Positions 7,541 to 17,354 of a stretch of DNA of 64,000 nt are shown here, in pieces. The notes under the pieces were generated by a model. It had not been told where the DNA came from, ran no database searches, and saw only the letters and a program-made list of their open reading frames with translations. The DNA comes from Alloyangia mangrovi (GTDB taxonomy: Bacteria > Pseudomonadota > Alphaproteobacteria > Rhodobacterales > Rhodobacteraceae). The stretch spans positions 1-64,000 of the forward strand of contig NZ_NTHN02000012.1 in NCBI RefSeq assembly GCF_002300555.2, read 5' to 3'. Both the position numbers and the translations under genes were made by a program. Numbering within the stretch: the stretch's first letter is position 1; the number at the start of each line of letters is the position of its first letter.

Positions 7541-8507
7541 ATGCCCCGCCCCCCCTCTCCCTCGCAGGTTGCATCCCCTGCGCGCGCTGATGCTCCTGCT
7601 GACGCTGCTCTTCGCCGCCGCGCAGGCCCGGGCCGAGGGTCGGATCAGCATCATCGTCAACGACCCCGAGAACCCCTATTGGGCCGCCGAGGGCGAGGTC
7701 GCAAAGGCCACAGCGACCGAGCTCGGCTACAAGGCCGTCGTCGCCGCGCACGAAGGCAATCCGCTGATCGAGGGCACCCATGTCGACAGCGCCATCGCCG
7801 CCGGTGTCGATGCCATCATCCTCGACCCCGCCGACGCCACCGGCTCCGCCGAGGCGGTCAGGCGGGCCAAGGCCGCGGGCATTCCCGTCTTCATCGTCAA
7901 CGCGGGGCTGGCGATGCCCGGTCTCGCAGTGGCGCAGCTCCTGTCGAACAACGCGCAGGGGGCGGAACTCGGCGCGAGCCACTGGCTGCAGGCCATGGGC
8001 GGGACGGGCAGCTACCTGGAACTGCTCGGTGCCGCTGCCGATCCCAACGCCGCCATCCGGTCCAGGGGCTTTGCCAACGTTCTCGGCACGGCGGACGGGC
8101 TGCAACAGGCCGCAGCAGCCGCCGCGGACTGGAATCGCACACTCGCCTACGAGGAGACCCGCAAGCTCCTGGCCAGCCACCCGCAGATCACCGGGGTGAT
8201 CGCCGGCAACGACGAGATGGCGCTCGGCGCCGTGGCCGCGCTGAAAGAGGCGGGGCGTCTCGATGCGGTGACTGTGGGCGGCTTCGATGGCTCGCCGGAT
8301 GCGGTGGCGGCGGTGATCGCGGGAGAGCTCGCCTACACGGTGCTGCAACCCGTCGCCATCTTCGCCGAGGAGGCCGTGCGCCAGGCAGATCACTACATCC
8401 GCACCGGCAAGCCCCGCGAAAAGCGCGAGGTCCAGTTCTTCGACTGCCTGCTGATCGATGCCGGCGCTGCCGGGCGCATGACGGCCCCCTTCGTCCTGGG
8501 CGACTGA
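7541..8507 (+). CDS. Periplasmic sugar-type binding protein (RbsB-like), signal peptide frameshifted as sequenced
   Basis: The protein belongs to the type I periplasmic binding fold (RbsB/Peripla_BP_4): ISIIVNDPENPYWAAEGE at the N-terminus, then AIILDPADATG and AGNDEMALGAVAAL. The likely start is the ATG at 7541, well spaced from AGGAG. It needs one base removed from the C7 run at 7549-7555, and then gives MPRPPLPRRLHPLRALMLLL and a clean signal peptide ending QARA. As sequenced only a TTG start at 7569 is open. No ABC ATPase or permease is adjacent; the next gene is a chemoreceptor, so it may act as a chemotaxis ligand carrier rather than in transport. Ligand unknown. Confidence 0.82.
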
Positions 8508-8523
8508 CCCAGAGCCGCGCCGG

Positions 8524-8559
8524 TTAGGCGCTTGTTCAGCCTTTCGTGGTTGAAAGACC
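8524..8559 (+). promoter_or_regulatory. Upstream element shared with the binding-protein gene (copy 2)
   Basis: TTAGGCGCTTGTTCA followed by GAAAGACC parallels the element at 7467-7500. It lies 49 bases before the MCP start. It matches TTAA-N7-TTAA with two mismatches. Two similar elements in front of adjacent same-strand genes suggest one shared regulator. Confidence 0.4.
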
Positions 8560-8608
8560 TCACCGGCGGGTGCCGCCCGATCCCCGCCAGCAGCAACAGG
8601 AACCCGCC

Positions 8609-10894
8609 ATGTCCCGCCTGCGCAGCCTCTCGGTCGCTCTCAAACTGCCCCTCCTGATCATCGCCATCGCTATGGGCTGCCTCGGCGTCGCCGGAGCCAT
8701 TTCGTACGAGGTGTCGCTCGCGCAACTGATGCAGGAGGTGAGCTTCCGCCTCGCCGCCGTACGTGACACCCGCGCCGCGCTGCTCGAAGATTGGTTCGAC
8801 GACAAGCTCGAGGCGCTCGGCGACATTGCGAAGCAAGCCCACACGATCGAGGCCGCAAGCAGTTTCCTCAGCACCTACGAGAGCCTCGGCCCCGAGGCGA
8901 ACGACTACCTGCGCCTCCACTACATCGATGAGAACCCCAATCCGCCCGAGGCCCGCGACACCATGGAGGAGGCGACTGACACCACCGCGTATTCGCTCTT
9001 CCACAAGAAATTCCATGCCGCATTCCGCAACGATGTCGAGGCGTTGCATCTGCGCGACCTGCTCATCGTCTCTGCCGCGGGCGAGGTGATCTACTCGGTC
9101 CGCAAGCAGGAAAATTTCGCCACGAGCCTCGGCGAGACGGGCGGTGCGCTTGGCAGCGCGGTCCGTGCCGCGCTTGCCGAGGGTACAGAGTTCGGTTTCG
9201 GCGATTTCGCCGCGGAGCCTGCGCTCGACGGGCGGGTCGCCGGCTTCCTTGCGTCGCCGCTGACGAATGAATGGGGTGACGTGACCGCCGCGCTTGTCTT
9301 CGAGCTCGACGAGGCGGACGTCAGCGCAATTCTCGCCATGCCATCGGCGCTCACCGCCACCACCCGCATCGCGCTCATCGGGCAGGACCAAACCCCGCGC
9401 GGCACCGGCAGCCTCTCCGAAGAGACCGGCGCGCTCGGCGACGCGGCGCCGGACAATCCGGCGATCACCGCCGCGCTCTCCGGCGAGAGCGGCGTCACCG
9501 AGCTTGCCCTGCCCGATGGAGAGAGCCTCGCCGCCTTCCAGCCGGTCCGCCTCGGCCCGCCGGATGCGCCCGGCGGCACCACCTGGGCGCTGCTCGCCGC
9601 GGAGCCCTCCGAGGTGATCGCCGCCGGGCCGCGTGCCATGCTGGGCAAGCTGATCCGCGCCGCCGTGCCCGCGCTCATCGTCGCCCTGCTGGTGGCGGTG
9701 CTCGCGGCGCGCAACATCGCCCGCCCGCTGGGACGGCTCACCGCGGCCGTGGGCGAGGTCGCAGCGGGTCATTATGACGGTGAAATCCCGGCGCAGAAGC
9801 GCGGCGACGAGATCGGCCGCATCGCCTGTGCCCTCGATGCGCTGCGCCGCGACCTGCGCCAGAGCCGGGACGACCTGCAGTCCGGCGCCAGCACCCGCGC
9901 CGAGATGCAGAGCGCGCAGGCCTCGGTGGTGGAGGCGTTGCAGACCGCCCTCTCCCGGCTCGCCGAGGGTGATCTCGGCAGCACCATCGCGCAGGGCTTC
10001 CCCGAGGATTACGAACGCCTGCGCAATGATTTCAACCGCGCCACGGACCGGCTGCAGCAGGCGATGATCGACGTGTCGCAAAGCGCCGAGGCGATCAACC
10101 ACGACGTCGATCACATCGCCCAGGCCTCGGAGGAACTGGGCCAGCGCACCGAACGCCAGGCCGCCACGGTCGAAGAGACCGCCGCCGCGCTCGACCAGCT
10201 CACCGCCTCGGTCTCGGAGGCGGCGAAGAACGCCGCCGAGGTCGACAGCATCGTCGGCAAGGCGCGCGAGGATGCGCAGGCCAGCGGCGAGGTGGTCCGG
10301 GAAACCATCGAGGCGATCGCTGTGATCGAGGCCTCGTTCCAGAGAATTTCCGGAAATATCAAGGTGATCGACGACATCGCCTTCCAGACCAACCTGCTTG
10401 CCCTGAACGCCGGGGTCGAGGCGGCGCGGGCCGGAGACGCGGGCCTGGGGTTCGCGGTCGTCGCTTCCGAGTTCCGGATGCTGGCGCAGCGCTGCTCCGA
10501 GGCGGCGCGCGAGATCAACACGCAGATCACCGCCTCGTCCGATCACGTGCAGGACGGGGTGCGATTGGTCGGGCGCACTGGCGGTGCTCTGAAGGAGATC
10601 ATCGACTCGATCCGCACCATCGCCGACCGGGTCACCGCCATCGCCGACTCGGCGCGCGAGCAATCCACCGGCCTGTCGGAGCTCAACAGCGCGGTGAGCG
10701 AGCTCGACATGACCACCCAGAAGAACGCGGCGATGTTCGAGCAGACCTCAGCCGCCAGCTCGGACCTGCGCAGCGCGGCGCAGGGGCTGCGGCAGAACGT
10801 CGGCCGCTTCACCCTCGGCAGCCGCGCCGAAAGCTGGACGGCCGGGGACACCGCCACCGAGAAGGCGGCATCCCGGCACGCAGCCTCGGCATGA
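8609..10894 (+). CDS. Methyl-accepting chemotaxis protein
   Basis: The receptor has 761 residues. The first membrane segment is at about residues 11-33, followed by a large periplasmic sensor of about 310 residues, a second membrane segment at about 350-369, a HAMP domain ([21 protein letters not shown]) and a cytoplasmic signalling rod. The hairpin tip reads [20 protein letters not shown] then [16 protein letters not shown], a Rhodobacterales-type variant of the conserved core. I used the ATG at 8609 (MSRLRSLSV) because it opens directly onto the membrane segment. The binding-protein gene ends 101 bases upstream, so ligand-loaded binding protein may be what it senses. Confidence 0.93.
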   Translation: MSRLRSLSVALKLPLLIIAIAMGCLGVAGAISYEVSLAQLMQEVSFRLAAVRDTRAALLEDWFDDKLEALGDIAKQAHTIEAASSFLSTYESLGPEANDYLRLHYIDENPNPPEARDTMEEATDTTAYSLFHKKFHAAFRNDVEALHLRDLLIVSAAGEVIYSVRKQENFATSLGETGGALGSAVRAALAEGTEFGFGDFAAEPALDGRVAGFLASPLTNEWGDVTAALVFELDEADVSAILAMPSALTATTRIALIGQDQTPRGTGSLSEETGALGDAAPDNPAITAALSGESGVTELALPDGESLAAFQPVRLGPPDAPGGTTWALLAAEPSEVIAAGPRAMLGKLIRAAVPALIVALLVAVLAARNIARPLGRLTAAVGEVAAGHYDGEIPAQKRGDEIGRIACALDALRRDLRQSRDDLQSGASTRAEMQSAQASVVEALQTALSRLAEGDLGSTIAQGFPEDYERLRNDFNRATDRLQQAMIDVSQSAEAINHDVDHIAQASEELGQRTERQAATVEETAAALDQLTASVSEAAKNAAEVDSIVGKAREDAQASGEVVRETIEAIAVIEASFQRISGNIKVIDDIAFQTNLLALNAGVEAARAGDAGLGFAVVASEFRMLAQRCSEAAREINTQITASSDHVQDGVRLVGRTGGALKEIIDSIRTIADRVTAIADSAREQSTGLSELNSAVSELDMTTQKNAAMFEQTSAASSDLRSAAQGLRQNVGRFTLGSRAESWTAGDTATEKAASRHAASA

Positions 10895-10944
10895 GGCCGC
10901 CCGCTCCCGCGCAGGCACGGACAGGCGCCCTTCGCCCAGCCCGA

Positions 10945-11577
10945 TCAGGCGGGTTCGGCGCTCGCTGTCTCGTATTTCTCGAGGAATTCCTCCGCCGGCA
11001 TCGCCCGGAAATCCGCCAGCCGCGCGTGCAGCACCTCATGTGGCCAGTCCCACCAGGCCAGCGCCATCATCCGCTCGGCCAGATCCGGCGCGAAGCGCGC
11101 GCGCAGCGGCTGCGCGGGCACCCCGGCGACGATGGTGTAGGGGGCGACATCCTTGGTCACCACCGCCGAGGAGGCGACCACGGCACCGTGCCCGATGGTC
11201 ACCTCGGGGCGCACCACGGCGCCGTGACCGATCCAGGTGTCATGGCCGATGCAGGCGCGGCGCGCGTGGCGGGCGGCGAAGAAGTCTTCGTCGCGGCCGG
11301 TGCCCTCCCAGTAATCCTCGGACCGGTAGAGGAAATGGTGCAGCGACGCGTTGCCCATCGGGTGGTCGGTCGGCCCGATGCGGGTGAAGCTGGCGATATT
11401 GGCGAACTTGCCGACGGTGACATTTGCCAGATCGGCGTAACGGTCGCAGTAGGAGTAGTCGCCCAGCTCAACCCGGTACAAGCGCGAGCCGCGACCGATC
11501 TCGACGTAGGCGCCGAGCTCGGTCGCGGCGATCTCGCAGTCGGGATGGAGGAAGGGATCAGGTCCAAGACGCGGCAT
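10945..11577 (-). CDS. Phosphonate-cluster hexapeptide-repeat transferase
   Basis: This 210-residue protein has left-handed beta-helix hexapeptide repeats (VGKFANIASF, IGHGAVVRPEVTIGHGAVVASSAVV) and belongs to the transferase family repeatedly found in phosphonate operons (the TIGR03308-type family). It follows the second phnE with stop and start back to back (TGA-ATG), so it is the last gene of the phnC operon. It probably acylates a phosphonate or sugar intermediate; the substrate is not known. It converges with the chemoreceptor gene. Confidence 0.85.
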   Translation of the reverse strand: MPRLGPDPFLHPDCEIAATELGAYVEIGRGSRLYRVELGDYSYCDRYADLANVTVGKFANIASFTRIGPTDHPMGNASLHHFLYRSEDYWEGTGRDEDFFAARHARRACIGHDTWIGHGAVVRPEVTIGHGAVVASSAVVTKDVAPYTIVAGVPAQPLRARFAPDLAERMMALAWWDWPHEVLHARLADFRAMPAEEFLEKYETASAEPA

Positions 11578-12888
11578 TCAGAGCCCCTTGATGAGTTTGC
11601 GGCGCAGCCAGCCCGAGACGCTGTCCATGGCCATGACCATGAGGATCACGAGGATGATGTAATAGGTCACCTCTTCCCAATCCTTCTGGGTGATCATCGC
11701 CTGGGTCAGCAGCAGCCCGATGCCGCCGCCGGTGATCGCGCCTATGATGGTCGCCGAGCGGGTGTTGGATTCCAGGAAATAGAGCACCTGGCTCACCAGC
11801 ACCGGCACGACCTGCGGGATCACCCCGAAGCGGTAGCGCTGGATCGGCCTGGCCCCGGTCGAGGCGATGCCCTCGATCTGCTTGCCGTCGACATTCTCCA
11901 GCGCCTCCGAGAAGAGCTTGCCGAAGGAGCCGGTGTCGGTGAGCAGGATCGCCAGCGCCCCGGTCATCGGCCCCGGCCCGAAGGCGCGGCTGAGCACGAT
12001 GGTCCAGATCAGCCCGTCCACCCCGCGCAGGAAGTCGAAGACCCGCCGGGCGGCGAAGCGCAGTGCCATCAGCGGCGCGAAATTCTTCGCCGACAGGAAG
12101 GCCAGCGGCAGCGCGACAAGCGCCGCGCCCATGGTGCCGAGGAAGGCCATGAGGAGGGTCTCGAAAAGCGCCCAGGCGACGTCGGCGTGGCGCCACATGG
12201 CGTTGCCCCAGAAGTCCTGCCAGGTGCCTGCGAGGTTGCCGCGCGCGGGATCGATCCGTGCGCCGAAGAGAATCTCGCCCAGCCCGTGGCCGTGGTAGGG
12301 ACTGTCCAGTGTGAAGAAGAACAGCTCCCAGCCCGGGAAGTAGCGGAAGAGCTCGGTCTTGGCGCGGGTCAGCGACACGCGCGCGCCATCTGCGGTCACC
12401 TGCAGCCGCGAGGAAGAGGCAGAGATCCACTCCGGCAGGCCCTTTTCGGGCAGGTTGCTGACAATGTCGCGCCCCTCGAGGCGGGCCTCGATCAGGCCAA
12501 AACCGGGCACATCCCAGCGGAACCCGTTGCCGGGCAGCAGCAGCACCTCCTGCCCGCCTTTCAGAGCGACGCGGACGGCACCACCCTCCTGCGGGTGCAC
12601 CCAGTCGGGCGCGGTGCCCTCGGGGTATTCGCCCTTGCGCTCGCCCTCGATGGCGACCGCGACACCGCCGCTGCGATTGTCGCGGGTGACATGGGTCTTG
12701 TAGCTCCAGGTGTCGGCGAGCAGTGTGCGGGCATTATCCCAGCGCGCTCGCTCGGCCAGCCCCGGCAGGTCGAAGGCGAAGAAGACATAGGCCAGGTACA
12801 GGAGGATCACGGCGGGCAGGCCGAAAGCAAGGATCCTCTTGCGGCGGAAGACCCGTTCGGCAGAGGCGTAGAGCGCGGCGTCGGCCAT
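11578..12888 (-). CDS. phnE: Phosphonate ABC transporter permease PhnE (long form)
   Basis: The 436-residue permease has one N-terminal membrane segment, an extended extracytoplasmic region of about 180 residues, and a C-terminal transport domain with the inner-membrane loop ENVDGKQIEGIASTGA that docks the ATPase. Long and short PhnE paralogues side by side are common in Alphaproteobacteria. It starts one base after the stop of the other phnE and is directly followed by the hexapeptide transferase. Confidence 0.92.
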   Translation of the reverse strand: MADAALYASAERVFRRKRILAFGLPAVILLYLAYVFFAFDLPGLAERARWDNARTLLADTWSYKTHVTRDNRSGGVAVAIEGERKGEYPEGTAPDWVHPQEGGAVRVALKGGQEVLLLPGNGFRWDVPGFGLIEARLEGRDIVSNLPEKGLPEWISASSSRLQVTADGARVSLTRAKTELFRYFPGWELFFFTLDSPYHGHGLGEILFGARIDPARGNLAGTWQDFWGNAMWRHADVAWALFETLLMAFLGTMGAALVALPLAFLSAKNFAPLMALRFAARRVFDFLRGVDGLIWTIVLSRAFGPGPMTGALAILLTDTGSFGKLFSEALENVDGKQIEGIASTGARPIQRYRFGVIPQVVPVLVSQVLYFLESNTRSATIIGAITGGGIGLLLTQAMITQKDWEEVTYYIILVILMVMAMDSVSGWLRRKLIKGL

Positions 12889-12889
12889 C

Positions 12890-13759
12890 TCAGAAACCTC
12901 CCTTCTTGGAGGAGATCATGGCCCCCCTCACATGGCTCGAAAGCTGGTCGAAGACGATGATGGTCAGGAAAAGCAGCAGGAAGATCGCCGCCGCCTCGTC
13001 GAAGCGGCCCTTCCCCCAGGCCATGGCATTGCGCAGCTCATAGCCGATGCCTCCCGCCCCGACGAAGCCGAGGATGGCCGAGGCACGGATGTTGATCTCG
13101 AAGCGCAGCAGCGCGTAGCTGAAGTAGTTGGGCGAGACCTGCGGTACCACGCCCAGCCACATGCGCTGCAACCAGGTAGCGCCAACCGACGACAGCCCCT
13201 CGACGGGCTTGAGGTCGGCGTTCTCGTTGACCTCGGAGAAGAGCTTGCCGAGCGCGCCAGCGGTGTGCAGCGCGATGGCCAGCATGGCAGGCACCGGCCC
13301 GCCGCCGAGCACGAAGATCAGCACCAGCGCCACGACGATCTCGGGCACGGCACGCAAGATGTCCATGAAACGGCGGAAGACCGCGATCAGCCGCGGCCAG
13401 CGCGCCAGGCCCCGCGTCGAAAGCAGCGACAGCACGATCGCCCCGGCGGCGCCAAGCAGTGTCGAAACCGCGGCGATGTTGATGGTCTCGAGCAGCGCCG
13501 GGAAGTAGCGCACCAGGTGTCCGGGCAGCCGGTCGAGCTTGGGCAGCGTGTCGGCGATCACGTCGGCGGGGAAGTCAAAAACCTGCGGCAGGCCGCTCCA
13601 GAAGCCGCCGGCGTTGCGCGAATCCGCCAGCATGAAGCCGGAGATCATCAGCAGGGCAAAAAGGCCAAGGGTGAGCCCGCCATAGAGGCGTCTTTGCGCC
13701 ATCAGGGCCATGTAGTGGCCGCGCGGATCATGCGGGGCGTCCGGGGTCTGGGTCATCAA
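12890..13759 (-). CDS. phnE: Phosphonate ABC transporter permease PhnE (short form)
   Basis: The 289-residue permease has five to six hydrophobic segments and the coupling loop NENADLKPVEGLSSVGATWL. It pairs with the longer paralogue at 11578-12888, probably as a heterodimer. It lies 97 bases after phnD, with a strong hairpin in that gap. A C6 run near its 3' end (12912-12917) is in frame. Confidence 0.93.
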   Translation of the reverse strand: MMTQTPDAPHDPRGHYMALMAQRRLYGGLTLGLFALLMISGFMLADSRNAGGFWSGLPQVFDFPADVIADTLPKLDRLPGHLVRYFPALLETINIAAVSTLLGAAGAIVLSLLSTRGLARWPRLIAVFRRFMDILRAVPEIVVALVLIFVLGGGPVPAMLAIALHTAGALGKLFSEVNENADLKPVEGLSSVGATWLQRMWLGVVPQVSPNYFSYALLRFEINIRASAILGFVGAGGIGYELRNAMAWGKGRFDEAAAIFLLLFLTIIVFDQLSSHVRGAMISSKKGGF

Positions 13760-13817
13760 GAAGTCCTGCGGGAGGATGCGGGCGGCGCGTGCCGCCCGCG
13801 CATCCGGGAAACGAAAA

Positions 13818-13841
13818 GGACCCCGCGCGGCGGCGGGGTCC
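13818..13841 (-). terminator. Hairpin between phnD and phnE
   Basis: GGACCCCGC (13818-13826) pairs perfectly with GCGGGGTCC (13833-13841) around a 6-base loop. On the minus strand the stem is followed by TTTTCGTTT. It probably stabilises the phnD 3' end or causes partial termination, giving more binding protein than permease. Confidence 0.68.
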
Positions 13842-13856
13842 CCTTGGGCCTGGCGA

Positions 13857-14756
13857 TCAGTTGATCTTCGAGCGGCGTGCCGCGACGATCGACTCGTATT
13901 CGGCGTGGGTCACCGGGATGAAGTCCTTGGCATCGCCCGCCGCGACGCCGTAGGCGCACTCGGGGTCTTCTTCCCAAAGGTTGGCGGTCAGCTCGGTGAC
14001 GGCATCCTTGACGTCCTTCGGCAGCGCCTTGCGGATCACGAAGGGGCCTTCGGGGATGATGTTCGACTGCCAGATCTGCACCAGCTCGTTCATGTCGACG
14101 AGGCCGGCGTCCACGGCCTTGCGCAGCGCGCCCGAGTTGTAGCCGTCTTCCCAGTTGCCCTGGCCGTCGGCCCAGGTCACGCCGCCATCGACGTCACCGT
14201 TGTTGACCGCGACGATGGTCTGCTCGTGGCCGCCGGTGAAGACGACGTCGCCGAAGTAGGTGCCCGGGGTCATGTCGTAGCCGGCTGCCGCGATCTCGAT
14301 CGAGGGGATCAGGTAGCCCGAGGTCGAGTTCGGATCGCCGAAGCCGAACTTCTTGCCCTTGAGGTCGTCGAGCGAGGTGATGCCGCTGTCGGCGCGGGCA
14401 AACCCGATCGAGTAGTAGCCGATCGAGCCGTCGAGGTTCTGCTTGACGAGGACCGGCTCGACCGCCTCGGGGTCGGCGATATAGGTGCCGGCGTAGGAGG
14501 AGGCGCCCATCCAGGCCGCGTCGATGGTGCCGCCCAGCAGGCCCTGCATCACGCCGTTGTAGTCGGCAGGGGTGAAGACCTTCACCTCGACGCCGAGGGC
14601 TTCAGCGATCTTCTCGGCGAAGCACTGGTTCGAGGTCATGCGGTCCTGGGCGTTCTCGCCGCCGAGGATGCCGAGGCGAAATTCGGTGATCTCCTGCGCC
14701 TGGGCGGCGCCCACGAGCACGGTGCTGGCCAGAGCGGCTGCGATCAGTTTCTTCAT
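13857..14756 (-). CDS. phnD: PhnD, phosphonate-binding periplasmic protein
   Basis: The 299-residue secreted protein has a signal peptide of about 20 residues (MKKLIAAALASTVLVGAAQA). The mature part shows the phosphate/phosphonate-binding signature: FRLGILGGENAQDRM, then DYNGVMQGLLGGTIDAAWMG and FGFGDPNSTSGYLIP. It delivers phosphonates to the PhnCEE importer. It lies between phnC and the permeases and is followed by a hairpin. Confidence 0.96.
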   Translation of the reverse strand: MKKLIAAALASTVLVGAAQAQEITEFRLGILGGENAQDRMTSNQCFAEKIAEALGVEVKVFTPADYNGVMQGLLGGTIDAAWMGASSYAGTYIADPEAVEPVLVKQNLDGSIGYYSIGFARADSGITSLDDLKGKKFGFGDPNSTSGYLIPSIEIAAAGYDMTPGTYFGDVVFTGGHEQTIVAVNNGDVDGGVTWADGQGNWEDGYNSGALRKAVDAGLVDMNELVQIWQSNIIPEGPFVIRKALPKDVKDAVTELTANLWEEDPECAYGVAAGDAKDFIPVTHAEYESIVAARRSKIN

Positions 14757-14804
14757 CTTCTGTCCCTCATGTGGATTTGGACCCGTCCCGATGGGTCCGG
14801 GTGA

Positions 14805-15623
14805 TCAGACCGCGACTTCCGCGGCCCGAATGACTGCCGTGGCCACGGGGTCACGGATTTCGGTGGAGGTGGCATTCTCCGAAAAATCGGCGCCGGCCCC
14901 GTAGATGTCGCGTGCCACACCCGTGGTGAGCTGCGCCGGGGTGCCGTCGAAGACGATCCGCCCGGCGCGCATGCCGATGACCCGGTCGCAGTAGCGCCGC
15001 GCGGTATCCAGCGTGTGCAGGTTGGCGATGACCATGCGGCCGTCCTCGTCGTGGATGCGGCGCAGGTCGTCCATCACCAGCTGCGCGTTCATCGGATCGA
15101 GCGATGCGATCGGCTCGTCGGCGAGCACCACCTTGGGGTCCTGCATCAGCGCCCGGGCGATGGCGACGCGCTGCTGCTGGCCGCCCGAGAGCGCCTCGGC
15201 GCGCTTGGCCGCATGGGCCGCGATGCCGAGCCTCTCGAGAATGTCGATGGCGCGATGGATGTCTTCGCGCGGGTAGAGGTTGAACATCGTGGCCAGCGTG
15301 CCCCGCCGCGCGAGCGTTCCGTGCAGCACGTTCGACACCACGTCCATGCGCGGCACGAGGTTGAACTGCTGGAAGATCATCGCGCAGTCGGACTGCCAGA
15401 GGCGCTTCTCGCTGCCCTTGAGTTGCAGCACGTCGCGCCCTTCGAAGACCAGCTTGCCCTCGGTGGCGTCGGTGAGGCGGTTCATCATCCGCAGGAAGGT
15501 CGACTTGCCGGCGCCCGAGCGTCCGATGATGCCGATCATCATCGGACGCTCGACCGTAAAGCTCGCCCTGTCCACGGCGGTGTTCGCGCCGAAGCGCTTC
15601 GTCAGGTTCTCGACGGTGAGCAT
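14805..15623 (-). CDS. phnC: PhnC, phosphonate ABC transporter ATPase
   Basis: PhnC, 272 residues, energises phosphonate import. Walker [10 protein letters not shown], the signature [16 protein letters not shown] and Walker B VVLADEP are all present. I start at the ATG at 15623 ([12 protein letters not shown]) instead of the frame opening 67 codons upstream, which is not protein-like. It is the first gene of phnC-D-E-E-transferase, and the Pho boxes at 15698-15726 precede it. Confidence 0.94.
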   Translation of the reverse strand: MLTVENLTKRFGANTAVDRASFTVERPMMIGIIGRSGAGKSTFLRMMNRLTDATEGKLVFEGRDVLQLKGSEKRLWQSDCAMIFQQFNLVPRMDVVSNVLHGTLARRGTLATMFNLYPREDIHRAIDILERLGIAAHAAKRAEALSGGQQQRVAIARALMQDPKVVLADEPIASLDPMNAQLVMDDLRRIHDEDGRMVIANLHTLDTARRYCDRVIGMRAGRIVFDGTPAQLTTGVARDIYGAGADFSENATSTEIRDPVATAVIRAAEVAV

Positions 15624-15697
15624 GGTTTCCCCTGTCTGTCCGAAACGGTGTCTCGCCCCGAACCGTATCGAGGCTGTGACGCCCGGGATTCGGCGGC

Positions 15698-15726
15698 GTG
15701 TCATTTCGGTGAAGCTTTCGTGACAG
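15698..15726 (-). promoter_or_regulatory. Triple Pho box upstream of phnC
   Basis: On the minus strand three 7-mers follow each other every 11 bases: CTGTCAC (15726-15720), GCTTCAC (15715-15709) and ATGACAC (15704-15698). The first two with their GAAA spacer form an 18-base Pho box like that before phnG. The box lies 86 bases from the phnC ATG. This predicts induction by phosphate starvation through PhoB. Confidence 0.72.
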
Positions 15727-15911
15727 GGCGGCTGGATTGCCGGATCCACGCCCGCGCGCGGCCCCTGCGCCTGAATTCCGCGCATAACGCCCCGGGTGCC
15801 CCCCTTTGAGAGCCGATCCCCCACCGCTGCGCTGACCCCGGGGCATTGCCCTCCGCCGGCAAGGGTGGTCTATGTCCGGACAAAAGCCCGCACGAGACTG
15901 GAATCCGCACC

Positions 15912-17322
15912 GTGCCCACGAGCCTGCCCGTGACCCCCACGCCCCTCACCCGCCTGACCGGCCTGCTGATGGTGCTGATCACCTGCCTCGTCGTCGTCCA
16001 GGAATGGCATCTCGCCGGCCGGCTCGATCTGCTGGTCGTGCCCGCGGTCACGCTGCTGGTGGGGCTGCTGACGCTGCAGGTCGCGCCGGGACGACGGCTC
16101 TTCGTCGCGATGGCGGTGCTGCTCGGCCTCGCATTGATCTGGCGGGTGCCCGAGTGGCAGACGGTGTTGCTCAACGCCTTCCAGTCCGCCGCCTTCATTG
16201 CCGCCTTCTTCGCCGCGCTCGCCACGTTGCGCAGCGCCGCGCAGCAGGCGCCATCGATCCGCGCCGCCGGCAACTTCCTCGCGCTGCAGCCGCCGGGGCG
16301 GCGCTATATCGCGCTGACCCTGGGCGGACAGGCCTTCTCGCTGCTCCTGAACTACGGCGCCATCGCGCTGCTCGGCAGCCTTGCCACCGCCGCTGCCCAG
16401 GACGAGCCCGACGCCGAGATCCGCAGCCACCGGACCCGCCGCATGCTGCTGGCGATCCAGCGCGGCTTCGTCGCCTCGTTGCCCTGGTCGCCCATGTCCT
16501 TTTCGGTCGCCATCACCACCGCGCTGATTCCCGGCACCAGCTGGGGCTCGGTGGTGCTGCCCGCACTCGGCACCTCGGCACTGATCACCCTGACCGGCTG
16601 GGCGCTCGACACGATCTTCAAGCCGAGGCTCTCGCACCCCCCCCGCGCCGCGCGCCGCACCCGACGGCAGCTGGGCGCTGATGAGCCCGCTGCTCGTGCT
16701 GCTCGGCCTGCTCGGAGTCTCGGTGCTGATCCTGCAATCGCTGACCGGGCTGCGGATCATCGCCATCGTCCTGCTCGTCGTCCCGCTCATGGCCACCTGC
16801 TGGGTGCTCCTGCAGAAGCGTGGCGGCGGCGCCCCACTGCGCAGCCGAGCCGCCGACTTCGTCTTCCGCGAGCTGCCCGCCTACCGCGGCGAGGTCACCC
16901 TGCTGATGATGGCCGGTTTCATCGGCACCGTCGGCGCGCCGCTGCTGGCGCCGCTGGTCAAGGCCTCGGGCTTCCACCCCGAGGACCTGCCACCCGCGCT
17001 GGTGCTGGTCAGCTTCGTCTGGATCATCCCACTTCTTGGCCAGCTCGGCATGAACCCGATCCTCGCGGTCACCCTGATCGCGCCGCTGGTGCCGCATGCG
17101 GACCAACTCGGCGTGCCGCCCGAGGTCATCGTCGTCGCGATCACCGCCGGCTGGGCGCTCGGCGGCGTCAGCTCGCCCTTCACCGCCACGACGCTGCTGA
17201 TCGGCAGCTTCGGCAACGTCAGTGCCCGCCACGTCGGCCTGCGCTGGAACGGCGGCTACATGCTGTGCCTGCTTATCCTTCTCTCGGCCTGGGTGCTCAT
17301 CCTCGGCTACCTGTTCAACTGA
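15912..17322 (+). pseudogene. Multi-pass membrane transporter of unknown substrate (frameshifted as sequenced)
   Basis: The repaired protein has about 469 residues and many hydrophobic segments in two halves. The second half holds LVSFVWIIPLLGQLGMNP, ITAGWALGGVSSPFTATTLL and IGSFGNVSARH, which resembles ion-transporter-superfamily permeases; I cannot name the family. Frame breaks at a C8 run (16637-16644). With seven C the reading continues LSHPPAPRAAPDGSWALMSP into the second half. As sequenced, the first frame runs on to fuse falsely with the dipeptidase. The GTG at 15912 is an uncertain start. The dipeptidase begins 32 bases downstream, so import and hydrolysis of a peptide-like compound is possible. 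Confidence 0.7.
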
Positions 17323-17354
17323 CCCCCGCCCTCCGCACCATCGAAAGTCCTCTC

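Noticed and set aside
8393-10663. A 756-codon minus-strand open frame opposite the chemoreceptor
   Set aside because: The plus-strand MCP has all family features; the antisense frame is Gly/Arg/Asp-rich without motifs and is a GC shadow.
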